Of a DNA stretch of 64,000 bases, positions 53,255 to 63,620 are shown piece by piece (position 1 is the first letter of the stretch; each line of letters opens with the position of its first letter). This stretch comes from Lytechinus pictus (Eukaryota > Echinodermata > Echinoidea > Temnopleuroida > Toxopneustidae). The translations under genes were made by a program, and so were the position numbers. Under the pieces are notes generated by a model, which was not told the DNA's origin, did no database searches, and saw nothing but the letters and a program-made list of their open reading frames with translations. The stretch lies in the NCBI RefSeq assembly GCF_037042905.1, contig NW_026974141.1, positions 3,712,001-3,776,000 on the forward strand. The letters run 5' to 3'.

Positions 53255-53261
53255 TATTTAA
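53255..53261 (-). promoter_or_regulatory. TATA-like element
   Basis: 'ctacttaaatacctt' on the minus strand, about 30 bp upstream of the candidate non-coding first exon. Confidence 0.3.
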
Positions 53262-53288
53262 GTAGCTTTGCTTTCGCATAGGAGGGTG

Positions 53289-53319
53289 TGTGGGTGTGTG
53301 TGTGTGTGTGTGTGTGTGG
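53289..53319. repeat. (GT)n microsatellite
   Basis: 'gtgtgtgtgtgtgtgtgtgt' run just upstream of the TATA-like element of the minus-strand gene. Confidence 0.9.
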
Positions 53320-53613
53320 CTAGGGAAAGGGGTTTAGTCATAAGTGAATCATCACATTCTTGTGCAATTCTTTCATGTGGGGACTTTTCTATGAGGACAT
53401 AATATACGTGGCGCCACGCCATACGCTTCTTCATTATGTTGACATTTATTATGTGTGGAAATCCCCAGATTTCAAAATAATGTTTTGACTACGATCACAA
53501 ATCCCAATGGATTTGTTATAATTTGTTATGTTATTTTACAAATATTTTGTCAGATTTGTATGTTTTTCAAACTGAATAAAAACTGCTACACTCTAAATTC
53601 CAAGGATTTAAAA

Positions 53614-54287
53614 TTAAAGGTCAAGTCCACCCCAGAAAAATGTTGATTTGAATAAATAGAGAAAAATCAAACTAGCATGATGAAAATTTCATCAAAATCG
53701 GATGTAAATAAAGAAAGTTTGGGCATTTCAAAGTTTCGCTTATTTTTCAAAAAACAATGATATGCACAACTCAGTAACATGCATATGAGTCAGTTGATGA
53801 TGTCCATCACTCACTATTTCTTTTGTTTTCTATAATAGCAGGGCCCGCTGGGAGAACAGTTTTCGGAACTGAAGCGGCTTCCCTGGGTAAATATACCTGT
53901 ATTATTATTATTATTATTATTATTGTTTGAATTATACAATATTTCAATTTATACAGATTTGAAAATAAGGACCAACTTGACTGAACCATATAGTATTAAA
54001 CAATGCTAATTCCACATGTTCAGGGAGAAATTAATCATTTTTTCACTTGACAATGAGGAGAAAATAATATTTCATATAATAAAATGCAAAAGAAATAGTG
54101 AGTGGATGACGTCATCAGTTTCCTCATTTGCATACCGATCAGTATGTGCAACTATTTTGTGAAATTAAGCGAAATTTTTAAATGTCATAACTTTCTTATT
54201 TTACATCCGATTTTGACGAAATGCTTTTTGGATTTTTTTCTCTTTTTATTCAAATCAACTTTCTGTTGAGGTGGACTTTTCCTTTAA
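53614..54287. mobile_element. TTAA-flanked MITE, family M1, copy 3, with nested insertion
   Basis: Starts 'ttaaaggtcaagtccacccc' and ends 'gtggacttttcctttaa'. A ~95-bp insertion at about 53838-53932 contains 'gggagaacagttttcggaac' and ends in (ATT)n, like a short SINE. Confidence 0.8.
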
Positions 54288-54567
54288 GTAGCATTACATT
54301 CGCACGGATTGGTGTGTGTTTGTTTGTGTGTGGGTGAGTATGGAATCCATGGAAAGAGGTTTGGTCATAAATGAATCAATACATTGTTGGCGCCATGCCA
54401 TACGCTCTAAGTTGAGATGGCACTGCACTCTAATACAATTTCATCTTTGTGGAAATCCCCATCTTTCAAATATATATTTTTTTAAAGTTCACACCTAGTT
54501 ACCAATAATGCATATTATAGCATTTCCATTTATTTGAAAGCAGGATAAAAGAGGATTGTAGATTAAA

Positions 54568-54668
54568 TGCCTTGCTCACGGGCATAGCTGCCGTGGCCGG
54601 GGATCGAACTCCGGACTTTTTCATGTATAGCCAGGCGCCTTATAGACCACTCGGCCACGGTATCTCCA
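54568..54668 (-). mobile_element. tRNA-Leu-like SINE head
   Basis: The minus strand reads 'gtggccgagtggtctataag' (box A-like) and 'gagttcgatccccgg' (box B). It lacks a proper 3' acceptor end, so this is a tRNA-derived repeat rather than a tRNA gene. A second copy lies at 58049. Confidence 0.65.
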
Positions 54669-56065
54669 CATGATGTAACAATGATGTTTTGACTACGATC
54701 ACAACTGAATGATCAATAAAGACTACGACACTGTAAACTCCAAGTATATGAAATAAATCCAGATCGGCTGTGAATAGTGACCAGTCGAATATTAGATTGA
54801 GTTTAAACCTTGTAGATTTAAATATGAATCTGAAAGATTTGAATTTAAATCTTTTGAGATTTGAAAGTTAATCCTAAAGATTAAAAATAAATCCAACATT
54901 CAGCTGATCACTATCCACAGCCGACCTGGATTTGATTTAAATCCTTGGAACATAGAGTGTAGTACAAAAAAGCTGACCAGGGGCCCAGGCCCTTGTAATC
55001 TTAAGCTTTCTTTTTTCTTACACCCATAACAGGGGCATTTATTTCCATTAAAAAAAAATCAATTTCACATACAAAACTCGGAAATATAATTGCAAAATAT
55101 CTGGCAAAATATTCCCTTTTTCCTTAAGTCCTTATTAATGTCTAATCCAATTTTCGATTCGTTCACAAAGGTAACCCATACATTTCTTTCCTCTCTTCTT
55201 TCTTCTGTACGTTTCTTAAAATTATCGATTTATAAATACACCAAAGTGCTATAGAAATGATACCATCGATCGGGGTAAGGATATGTTGTAAAAAGTTTTG
55301 AGCCGTTATCGGAAAGGCGCTTTAAAAACTAGCTATAATTATTATCTTCTTTTCTTGGTAATTTTTCAACAAAATGTCAATATCAAGAGCAAGGTCTACT
55401 TCATACACATCTTTAATCAATGAAAATGAAAAATTTGTGAAAGAAAGGTCTAGTCAAATTCCATATAGATCAAAGCTATCTCTTTGCCATTACATAACTT
55501 TTTTTGTGGGAATCTATATTTATACAAGAGTTTTAAATTCAATTGTTTCAATTTGTTTCTTTTATATTTGCAAAATTTCTCTGAATCTAAAGCTTATAGT
55601 GTAGTGGCTGGCCGAAAGGGAAGGGGGGGGGGCAGCTGATTTTATCAATCATTTGTTACTTCTAATATTCATACAGGGTGGCACATATCACTTACCAGAT
55701 GGTCTTTCATGTGGCCATGTTAAAAAAACACAAACGATAATAATAGTAATAATACAATACAATAATAAACTTTAATGTACAGACACAAATGGTATACAAA
55801 CATGTTATTCAATAAAATATAATGACATCCTTCTGAATTATTTTATTATCAACTCTGACGATATGAATCAAATTTGTGAATTTGGATTTCGAATTTACAA
55901 CAATCGAAATTATATGAAGTATATAGATTAAATGATAATTATGAAGTAAATTTGACTGGAAAAACTTTGATAACCACATATCAAACTGGAGAGAATGATT
56001 ATCAGTGAACATGAGATACCAACGATTTCTATGTACAATTTCGACTCCAATTTGACTGCTTACAA
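54669..56065. other. No gene recognised
   Basis: AT-rich, with a poly-G run near 55624 and a microsatellite near 55735. No supported coding or RNA feature. Confidence 0.5.
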
Positions 56066-56067
56066 TG

Positions 56068-56110
56068 GAGTGGAGCGTTGTGGCCCAGTGCATGGATTAG
56101 TCTCCGGACT
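56068..56110 (+). mobile_element. SINE head fragment
   Basis: 'tagtctccggactttgatat' matches the head of the SINE at 44779. The B box is missing. Confidence 0.45.
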
Positions 56111-56454
56111 TTGATATGTGCTGATATTTCTGATAAATATCAGAAATAATTCATGAATGAAATCAGCTGCTCCCCCCCCCCCCCGAATCCAAGCCGTGTC
56201 GTAATTTCCTTCGGCAAGAAATTTATCCACATTGTGCTGCAATCGTATCAAAGTATCAAAGCGCAGTTAATTATATGCACATAGTAACTTCGTTATGGAC
56301 ATATTACTTTTATTGCAAGACCGCTGAAAATTTATATATTGACGTGGACCGTGCCTAAAAAATAAGATTATTATTGGTACCAAAAGGTGAATGTATTTAC
56401 CAACTATTTTAAGGAAGCTGGGATTCAGTAGTTTCCTTTTAAAATGTGAATATG

Positions 56455-56455
56455 C

Positions 56456-56536
<81 letters not shown>
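56455..56536. repeat. (TA)n microsatellite
   Basis: About 80 bp of TA repeats with one interruption. Confidence 0.95.
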
Positions 56537-56537
<1 letters not shown>

Positions 56538-56539
56538 TT

Positions 56540-57505
56540 TGAATTAATTTACACCTCATCTGCAGATAACATAGATTGTAGATTGTGTTTAAAACTTTAC
56601 AAAGTAGGTGACATTTTGATAGAACTTTCAAGTTGGTTAAATTATGTAATTCCTGAAATTAAAGGACTCTGTTTATACATATCTGACTGCATGATCAATC
56701 GTAAAACCGAGAAGATTCTATGACTGGAGTTCCAACAGGCAACAAATTTATTCAAGCAGCTGTTCATTTCTAAAGAAGCACAAAAGAAAGAACGGCAATA
56801 AGGACCCTTTTGATGTCCACCTTCGAAGCCGCCAGTTTTAGTGAAGAAATCCGAGGGGTGAAATTTTGCGAATATTCATTTGTATAAATTTTCCATCTTT
56901 CATAGTAATAAACAAACTGAAATTCGAATGCATGACAAAACATCAATAACCAAACACTATTACGACAAGATAATTGCCCAGACTATATCAATTAACCTTT
57001 AGTTGCTGAAAAAAAGAAAGAATTTGACCTTTACTGAAACCAGATTTTAACACTTTACCGATCGTTTGCGGCGAATAAAAATTTCAAATGTGGTCGGTGG
57101 AATATTGTTGTTCATTACTGTATATGCCAGATGAGTGCCCGCACATGCCCAGTCGAGTAAATTTGAGTCATATTTCAGGACAAATTGCAGTTTATTTTCG
57201 CATGCCTCCGAATTATGTACTACACGTATAACCAGACCAAGATCATGAAGGTGCCGCGAAAAAGTAATTATCATCACAAAAGCATATTTCCCTTTATGTA
57301 TGACCTATAGCTGCGAGTCATGCGGGAATCATTTGTCTACACAATTGCAAGAGATGTTGAGCAAAGTGCATGCCTGACATACTTTCTGCTGACGGCTTTT
57401 AACCTTGTTCAAAGAGGTTTTATATGCTGTTACTCCATCTCATTTGAAACCTCCTTTGTAAAACCAACCTCATGATCAGTTACTAAGCTTAATGCATTAG
57501 GTCCT
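56540..57505. other. No gene recognised
   Basis: Unremarkable AT-rich sequence; short frames lack domains. Confidence 0.5.
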
Positions 57506-57980
57506 GGGCCCCGTCGTACAAAGACGATCCAATCAACATAAACTATGGAAAGCCATCAACGTCAACATCTAAAATACATGTTTGTTCAAAATGTTTTCTA
57601 GTTATGATGTATATTCACACATTCCCTGTTTTCTTGGCAATTCAGTATACTTCTCTGTGTTTTCATAGGACATTGTGCAAACTTCTTAAAGAAAAGAAAT
57701 ATGACATTGATGGATTTTCATATACCTAAGGTTGATCGGATCAATCGTAACTCTATGGAAATCCATCAGTGTCATAAGTTTTTTTCTACAGGAAACTTGC
57801 AAGATGTCCTTTCTTAACAAAGAAGAACACACCAAATTATCAAGAAATCAATGAATTTATGGATATACATTCATATCTAGATTTTTTTTTGAACAAACAT
57901 GTATTTTATATGTTGACTTTGCTGGCTTTCCATAGTTGCGATTGATCGGATCAATCGCAACTCTTTGTAAGAAGGGGCCC
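57506..57980. mobile_element. Foldback/MITE with ~80-bp inverted ends
   Basis: Left 'gggccccgtcgtacaaagac' plus 'ctatggaaagcca' and right 'ggctttccatag' plus 'ctctttgtaagaaggggccc' are imperfect inverted repeats. 'gatcggatcaatcg' occurs twice inside. Confidence 0.7.
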
Positions 57981-58048
57981 TGGTCACTATGAAAAAGAAA
58001 AGTTGTGACTGTATTGAAAAATCAGTAATGACAATAGAGCTTATGTGT

Positions 58049-58170
58049 CGTGGCCGAGTGGTCTAAGGCGTCTGGCTACACCATGGAAGGCTGGGTTCGA
58101 TTTCCGGCAAGGTCTAACAATGCATTATTCCTCTTTTATCTTGCATCAAATGAATGAAGAATAATATTAT
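58049..58170 (+). mobile_element. tRNA-Leu-like SINE
   Basis: 'gtcgtggccgagtggtctaa' (box A) and 'gggttcgatttccgg' (box B). The arms do not close into a full cloverleaf, and it runs into unrelated sequence. Confidence 0.65.
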
Positions 58171-58873
58171 GTATTATTGGTACCAAACGGTGAACGTATT
58201 AAAAAACTATGTTTAGGAAGCTCTTGGATTTCCACCCATAACGATATTCTAGACAAGTAAGGAGCAAATGCCACGTATTATTATGATGTCATAGAATATC
58301 CCCCATGAAAGAATTGAGCAAGAATATTGCCGGCCCCCTCAACCCTGCATCCCACCGCATAAAACCAGTTAGTGAACAAAAGGCTCTTTGATTTTTACAA
58401 TGTTTCACCATCACAAAAAAATCTGGATTGTTACTGAACGATAACTGGATAGTTCATTATTTCATGATATGGTGCATGGTTTTGACAAATAATGTATTTG
58501 CACAAAATATCCCAACACAAAATACAAATATTTGCGAATATCAGTATTCCATGCAAAGTTGCTGAAAATACAGTTTACACCTATTTTTGCACTGTATTAA
58601 GGGAAGAAACCAGAATTAGAATGAAAATATAATTCTTATAGGATGGGGATAAATCTCATTGATTATTAAAAAAAAATCTGAATCCTATTTTGGTTTGGTC
58701 CCCAATAATAGGTGCCTATAGATTGACTTCTAAGAGTTTAAGACTTTCAAAGAATTTTAAGAGTGAAGGCACATTCTCCCAAAATAATCATTGCAGACAA
58801 ATTGTCAATTTTATTTCATTTTATTATGCATTCTGATGAAAAAAGCAACATTTCCCATTATAAAGTACATATG

Positions 58874-58875
<2 letters not shown>
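58171..58875. other. No gene recognised
   Basis: AT-rich sequence with no supported feature. Confidence 0.5.

Positions 58876-58909
<34 letters not shown>
58876..58909. repeat. (TA)n microsatellite
   Basis: A run of TA dinucleotides. Confidence 0.95.
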
Positions 58910-58913
<4 letters not shown>

Positions 58914-59091
58914 AAAGGATATCTACTGTTCTTATTTAAAAGCACAATTATGGCCCTCATTTCTTTCAAAAGTAGTACAGGTGTGAAAATCATGATACCT
59001 CACTCTTGAGAGGATATGCTCAAATGGATTCTGACAACCCCCCATTTTTTATTTTACAGCAATATATTATAAAAGACCGCTATATATTTTC

Positions 59092-59285
59092 TTCTACTAC
59101 AGCTACTACTACTACTTCTACTACTACTACTACTACAATAGCAGCAATAATAGTAATGATAATAATAATAACAACAACAATAATAATGATAATAATAACA
59201 ACAACAATGATAATGATAATAGTAGTAATTACGATAATTATAATAATTATTATTACAATAATTCTTATTATTATTGCTAGAATAA
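59092..59285. repeat. Compound trinucleotide microsatellite (CTA, AAT, ACA)
   Basis: 'actactacttctactacta', then 'aataatagtaatgataataa' and 'aacaacaacaataataatga'. It lies ~50 bp from the Penelope-like element's 3' repeat. Confidence 0.9.
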
Positions 59286-59337
59286 AATAGCCCTATTACT
59301 TTATCAGAAGTCTCTTAGAGTTCTATAAAAATACATC

Positions 59338-59424
59338 TTGAGTAGAAGAATTAACCAGTTGTCTCACGATGTAACAAACGTAGTGTGAAAGCGACGTTTC
59401 GTCTGCAAGCTGCTAGACTTCGTC
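59338..59424 (-). repeat. Direct repeat (pLTR-like), 3' copy of Penelope-like element
   Basis: 87 bp, identical to 62035-62121 except for one C/T difference. Element-flanking direct repeats (pLTRs) are typical of Penelope-like elements. This copy includes the ORF's last codons and stop. Confidence 0.9.
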
Positions 59425-59427
59425 AGG
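59340..59427 (-). ncRNA. Candidate hammerhead ribozyme (degenerate)
   Basis: Minus strand: 'ctgacga' (59420-59426) fits the CUGANGA core. Then GTCT (59415-59418) pairs with AGAC (59401-59404) as stem II, followed by GAAA. The 'aaacgt' after it pairs with 'acgttt' (59376-59381) as stem III, leading to a GUU cleavage triplet. Hammerheads are known from Penelope-like element pLTRs. Weak points: a bulged A before stem II and no convincing stem I. Confidence 0.4.
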
Positions 59428-62022
59428 CAATGAGCAAAGACGCTGCTGCGCACGGGTTATATAGCGTCGGGAGCTATTGTCTGGCTCCACTCGGGCGTGA
59501 GCCGCGCTGTGATTGGCCGAAGCCGCTGGCCAATCAGGGTCCGCGCTGGTGCTTGGTGTCCGCTGGAGCGTGCACCGCGCGCTGTGATTGGCCGATGCGG
59601 CCGGCCAATCAGTGTCAGGCACCCGCTGGTGCGGGCGCCGTGCGCTGTGAACGGTGGATGCAGTATGCCGTCGGATGGCCGGTAACCATGCATCAGGGAT
59701 CTCAATGCCGCTGTCCCTATTGATATTGCTCGGGTGCAAACGGATCTGAATCGCTTCCTTAACGCGCCGCGTATACCAATGCTTATCATGAGCAACGCAG
59801 CTGACCTCATCCCAGTTAGGTGGATGATCGGAGTCCCAAGCATGTTCTGCAACAGCAGAGCTATCAGTGCGCCTAAGCCGAACATCACGGCGATGTTCCT
59901 TCATGCGTTCCCCCACAGGTCTACCAGTCTCACCGATGTAGACTTTGTCGCAAGTCGAGCATGGGATCTTATAAACAACCCCATCGCGTCTGTCGGAGAT
60001 CGGGCGGTCTTTCGGACGGACCAGCTGGCTGCGGATGCTGTCGGACTTGAATATAACTCGGATGCCATGCTTCTCCAAGCGCCGGCGGAGAAGATGCGCG
60101 ATACCATCAACAAATGGGATTACTATAGCGGATTTAAATTGCGCAGGCTGTTCGGACGGAGCGCTCTTCTTCTTAGCAACGCGGTTAACGAAGGAGCGCG
60201 GGTAACCGTTAGAAATAAGAGCCGAGGTGATGTGTTGCTTCTCTGTAGCTGTGCAATGGGGCTTAGTAACGATGCGTGAAGCTCTGTCATAAAGACACTT
60301 CACTACCCCGCGCTTAACAGACTTCGGGTGATGCGAATCATAAGCAATGTACTGATCGGTGTGCGTGGGCTTCCTATATACGGTGGTGTACAATCGGCCG
60401 CTGGTGTCACGGTGCACCATAGTGTCTAGAAAGGCAATGCGCTCGTTGCACTCCATCTCCATGGTGAAACGGATGGATGGCTGCTGTGAATTCATGTGGC
60501 TCAAAAGGTCATCGGCGGCGGATCTATGCGTGATAATAAACGTGTCATCTACGTATCGTTTCCAAACTCTAGGGGCGCAGTCGGGCGGGCAAATACTCAG
60601 TGCGCGTTCCTCAAAAGCTTCCATGAACAAGTTAGCGATTACTGCGGAAACAGGGCTGCCCATGGCTGCTCCTTCTTGCTGTTCGTAGAAGTTGCCGGCA
60701 AACATAAAATACGTAGATTGTAAAACAAAACTCAAAAGCTCAGTTACCTGGGCCGGAGATAACTGTGTGCGCTCGGGTAGACTCTCATCGCGTTCGAGTC
60801 TGCTAAGTGCGACCTTGCATGCGGCGTCGATGGGTACATTGGTAAACAATGACACCACATCAAATGAAACCATGACCTCGTGTTCCCGTATGGTTTCGCT
60901 GCGCAGGAAATCAACAAACGATGCAGAGTTATGGACAGCATGTCCTTTAGACCCGACTAAGGGAGCAAGAATATCAGCGAGATACTTAGACGTGTTGTAA
61001 GCAAACGAACTCACGCATGATACAATCGGACGGAGCGGAATGTCAGCTTTATGGATTTTAGGTAGTCCATAGATCCTGGGCGGTTGCTTCTGCGACGGTT
61101 TAAGCTTACGGTAGGTAGAATCATCGATGTCACCATTCTTGTGAAAGCCGCGAAGAATAGTGGTAAGCTTGCGGGAGAGGCGATCGGTCGGGTCCTTCCC
61201 GATAGCGCGATAGGGGCCGGATTCAATTAACTCGGACATCTTGGCGCGGTAGACATCGGTGTCCAGAATAACACTGGCGCGGCCTTTGTCTGCTGGCAAA
61301 ATCATAATAGACTCGTCTTCCTTGAGCGATTTCAAGGCTTTGCGCATGCCGGGAGTAATGTTAGGTTTAGGCGGATCGGCGGAGGAGAGGATAGCATTTA
61401 TCTCTCTTCTTACGGAGCCGATGGTCTCGGCATCAAGTGAACGAATGGAGGATTCCACCTTCGCAACAATCTCGGTAGCGGGAACACGCTTCGGGGCTAC
61501 TGAAAAGTTAAGTCCCTTGGCGAGCAGCGCACTCTCATCAGAAGTCAATTTGCGTCTAGACAAATTGACGACCCGAGAGCTAGTATCGGCACATACGGAA
61601 CTATCCTTACCCTCTGAACTAATCTTGCGATACTTATCCTGTTGTCGGGACTTGCACTTCTCAAATTCGTAGCGGTAGATCTCGAGAGCACTGTTGTAGT
61701 GCTCTTCGGCGAGCGCGGAACGGACAAGGGTAGTAATGGACTCAATCTCGGCGCGGATAGACTTAAGAGTCATGCGGGTGAGGCGGATTCTTTCACGAAG
61801 GAAAAGGCGGGAGGTCCTCTCGGCGATGATGCGTGCTGACTTGGTGGGTACTAGCGGGCGAACTCTAAGATCTTTCGGGATAACGGTGTTCTTGATGCAA
61901 CGGGTTAGGAAGGTGAGGTGGTTGGTAAATCTCGCGAGTTTCTTCGAGCAGCGTTCGTGTCTTCGGACGAGCCTTAGGGCAGGGCGCCCATACTTCAAAG
62001 AGATGATGTGGAAGAGGTTCAT
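59413..62022 (-). CDS. Penelope-like element protein: reverse transcriptase plus GIY-YIG endonuclease
   Basis: Intact 869-residue ORF from the ATG at 62022; the frame extends to a GTG 14 codons upstream. In order: N-terminal region; PADKGRASVIL (~243); RIYGLPKIHK (~316), a Penelope-type RT signature; motif A SFDVVSLFTNVP (~386); motif B MGSPVSAVIANLF (~454); catalytic YVDDTF (490-495); FLDTMV (~531); and a GIY-YIG nuclease with VVYKIPCSTC (682-691), YIGETGR (695-701) and downstream His/Glu. The nuclease nicks the target and the RT copies the element RNA in place. The C-terminus has two DWPAASANHS copies 25 residues apart and ends SLPDEV. It is GC-rich relative to its surroundings. All catalytic motifs look intact, so it may be active or recently so. 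Confidence 0.93.
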   Translation of the reverse strand: MNLFHIISLKYGRPALRLVRRHERCSKKLARFTNHLTFLTRCIKNTVIPKDLRVRPLVPTKSARIIAERTSRLFLRERIRLTRMTLKSIRAEIESITTLVRSALAEEHYNSALEIYRYEFEKCKSRQQDKYRKISSEGKDSSVCADTSSRVVNLSRRKLTSDESALLAKGLNFSVAPKRVPATEIVAKVESSIRSLDAETIGSVRREINAILSSADPPKPNITPGMRKALKSLKEDESIMILPADKGRASVILDTDVYRAKMSELIESGPYRAIGKDPTDRLSRKLTTILRGFHKNGDIDDSTYRKLKPSQKQPPRIYGLPKIHKADIPLRPIVSCVSSFAYNTSKYLADILAPLVGSKGHAVHNSASFVDFLRSETIREHEVMVSFDVVSLFTNVPIDAACKVALSRLERDESLPERTQLSPAQVTELLSFVLQSTYFMFAGNFYEQQEGAAMGSPVSAVIANLFMEAFEERALSICPPDCAPRVWKRYVDDTFIITHRSAADDLLSHMNSQQPSIRFTMEMECNERIAFLDTMVHRDTSGRLYTTVYRKPTHTDQYIAYDSHHPKSVKRGVVKCLYDRASRIVTKPHCTATEKQHITSALISNGYPRSFVNRVAKKKSAPSEQPAQFKSAIVIPFVDGIAHLLRRRLEKHGIRVIFKSDSIRSQLVRPKDRPISDRRDGVVYKIPCSTCDKVYIGETGRPVGERMKEHRRDVRLRRTDSSAVAEHAWDSDHPPNWDEVSCVAHDKHWYTRRVKEAIQIRLHPSNINRDSGIEIPDAWLPAIRRHTASTVHSARRPHQRVPDTDWPAASANHSARCTLQRTPSTSADPDWPAASANHSAAHARVEPDNSSRRYITRAQQRLCSLPDEV

Positions 62023-62034
62023 CGTGGTGAAGGA

Positions 62035-62121
62035 TTGAGTAGAAGAATTAACCAGTTGTCTCACGATGTAACAAACGTAGTGTGAAAGCGACGTTTCGTC
62101 TGTAAGCTGCTAGACTTCGTC
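62035..62121 (-). repeat. Direct repeat (pLTR-like), 5' copy of Penelope-like element
   Basis: Partner of 59338-59424. Its right edge stops at 'gacttcgtc', so the CT of the CUGANGA core is replaced by flanking 'aa' on the minus strand. Only the 3' copy has the complete core. Confidence 0.9.
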
Positions 62122-62257
62122 TTAATAACACTGGTTTTAGCGATGCAGCTGTTACCATCTTTTGCGTTTCAATTAATAAATGCTAATTACCCATTTACCT
62201 CGCCTTAGTTGAGTGCAATGAAATATGAACAAATTCCTTCCTGAAAAAAATAATAAC

Positions 62258-62345
62258 GTCATGGTGGGATTCGAACCCACGACCCTCTGACTGAAAGAGA
62301 CATAACCATTATAAACGTATAGACCACTCATACTCCAACCCCACT
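62258..62345 (-). repeat. tRNA-like sequence (tRNA relic or SINE head)
   Basis: The minus strand has 'gagtggtctatacg', 'gtgggttcgaatcccac' (perfect T-arm with box B) and an intervening loop. The 5' and 3' ends do not pair as an acceptor stem, and the anticodon arm is unclear. More likely a repeat than a functional tRNA. Confidence 0.5.
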
Positions 62346-62349
62346 TTCA

Positions 62350-63134
62350 AAACCATTCTGTGGCCCTAGCTGCTAATACTAAATAGGGAGTTTTTGCACC
62401 GGAACGCAGAACGTTCTTCAGAACATAGAAAATATATTGTGAAATGGTCTTCATGTCAATGAGCAACCAAGAAGTCTTTTCGAAAATTGATGAATCAAAA
62501 CAGCAGTTTCGTAGTTAAATCTGCATTTTTTCCCCGTCAGCTCCAAAACTTAGGACGAACTGTCCTTGCGGTTCTCCAATTTTCGACAAAGACTTCCCTG
62601 TTGTTCATTGTCATTTTACGGGCATTTCAATACATTTACTATGTTCTAGAAATCTGCGTGGCGGTACGAAACACCCTATTACCACGAAAGGAAATCCCCG
62701 TCTTCCACGAATTACATTCCATATATTTACTTTTTGCAAAGTTACTTAAATCGTTATCAATGCAATTTCCAACATTTCGGAGAGGAAAGGTTTCAAATAG
62801 AAATCATTCAAGGGTCTTCTGTATATAATGGAGGGATATTATGGACAATACTAGGACAAGCGTCATATAGCTAACATCTTTAGCATATATATATTGCTTT
62901 TTAGTTAAACATAATCAAAGCACTTTCTAATATTCTACTCTCCAAGAGCTTGTAATATACAAAGTGGATGTCATACAGAAAATATATACATGTACGGTAG
63001 GTTTGTAGTTTTTTTTAATGTTCTTGGGGACTATTACAAATACTAAGGCCAGTGAAACAACCATTGTTGATCTTTCATGGAGTTCATTCTGGGAATTTGA
63101 TATATATATAAACTCCTCAAAAAAAGTTTGGAAA
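62350..63134. other. No gene recognised
   Basis: Low GC with short frames only. The 113-codon frame at 62487-62828 has no recognisable domain or coding signature. Confidence 0.45.
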
Positions 63135-63137
63135 TCT

Positions 63138-63620
63138 GACTTTGATCGATAATCCCTCCTCGGTTTTAGTAAATATCAATGTGTTATTAATATTAATAAA
63201 TAGAACATTTATTTTGCTTTAAAATTATACCCTACATGATATGATTATGGGTCACATGGAGGTGCAGTGCCTTGAAATGTGGGGCAAGGTCAAATTTCAA
63301 AAGTTGCAAAATGACACAATATTGAAAGTCACTGTTCTTTTTTCCGTGGTGATGAGTGAGTTTTTCAGCGGTTTCTTTTGACTTTGATCGAAAATTCCTC
63401 ATCGGGTTTAGTACATATCAATGTGTAATTAATATCAATGAATAGATCATTTAAATTTCTTTAAAATGATACCCTACATGATGTGATTATCGTTCACATG
63501 GAGGTGCAGTGCCTTGAAATGTGGGGCAAGGTCAAAATTCAAAAGTTGCAAAATGACACGATATTGAAAGTCACTGTTCTTTTTTCAGTGGTGATGAGTG
63601 AGTTTCTCAGCGGTTTCTTT
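63138..63620 (+). repeat. ~242-bp tandem duplication
   Basis: Two units beginning 'tgactttgatcgataatcc' (63138) and 'tgactttgatcgaaaattcc' (63379). They share 'cacatggaggtgcagtgcct' and 'gtggtgatgagtgagttt'. Divergence is about 10 percent by eye. Non-coding. Confidence 0.85.

Larger units (their letters stand above)
59338..62121 (-). mobile_element. Complete Penelope-like retroelement
   Basis: A 2.78-kb unit made of an 87-bp direct repeat, the single ORF, and the second direct repeat, which overlaps the ORF end. One mismatch between repeats argues for recent insertion. No clear target-site duplication was seen. A microsatellite lies just outside the 3' end. Confidence 0.88.

Noticed and set aside
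59734-61839. Plus-strand ORFs of 65-181 codons
   Set aside because: Antisense shadows of the GC-rich Penelope-like ORF.
54568-62345. tRNA genes at 54.6, 58.05 and 62.3 kb
   Set aside because: Good A/B boxes but no closed acceptor stem, and related heads lead into SINE bodies. Treated as tRNA-derived repeats.
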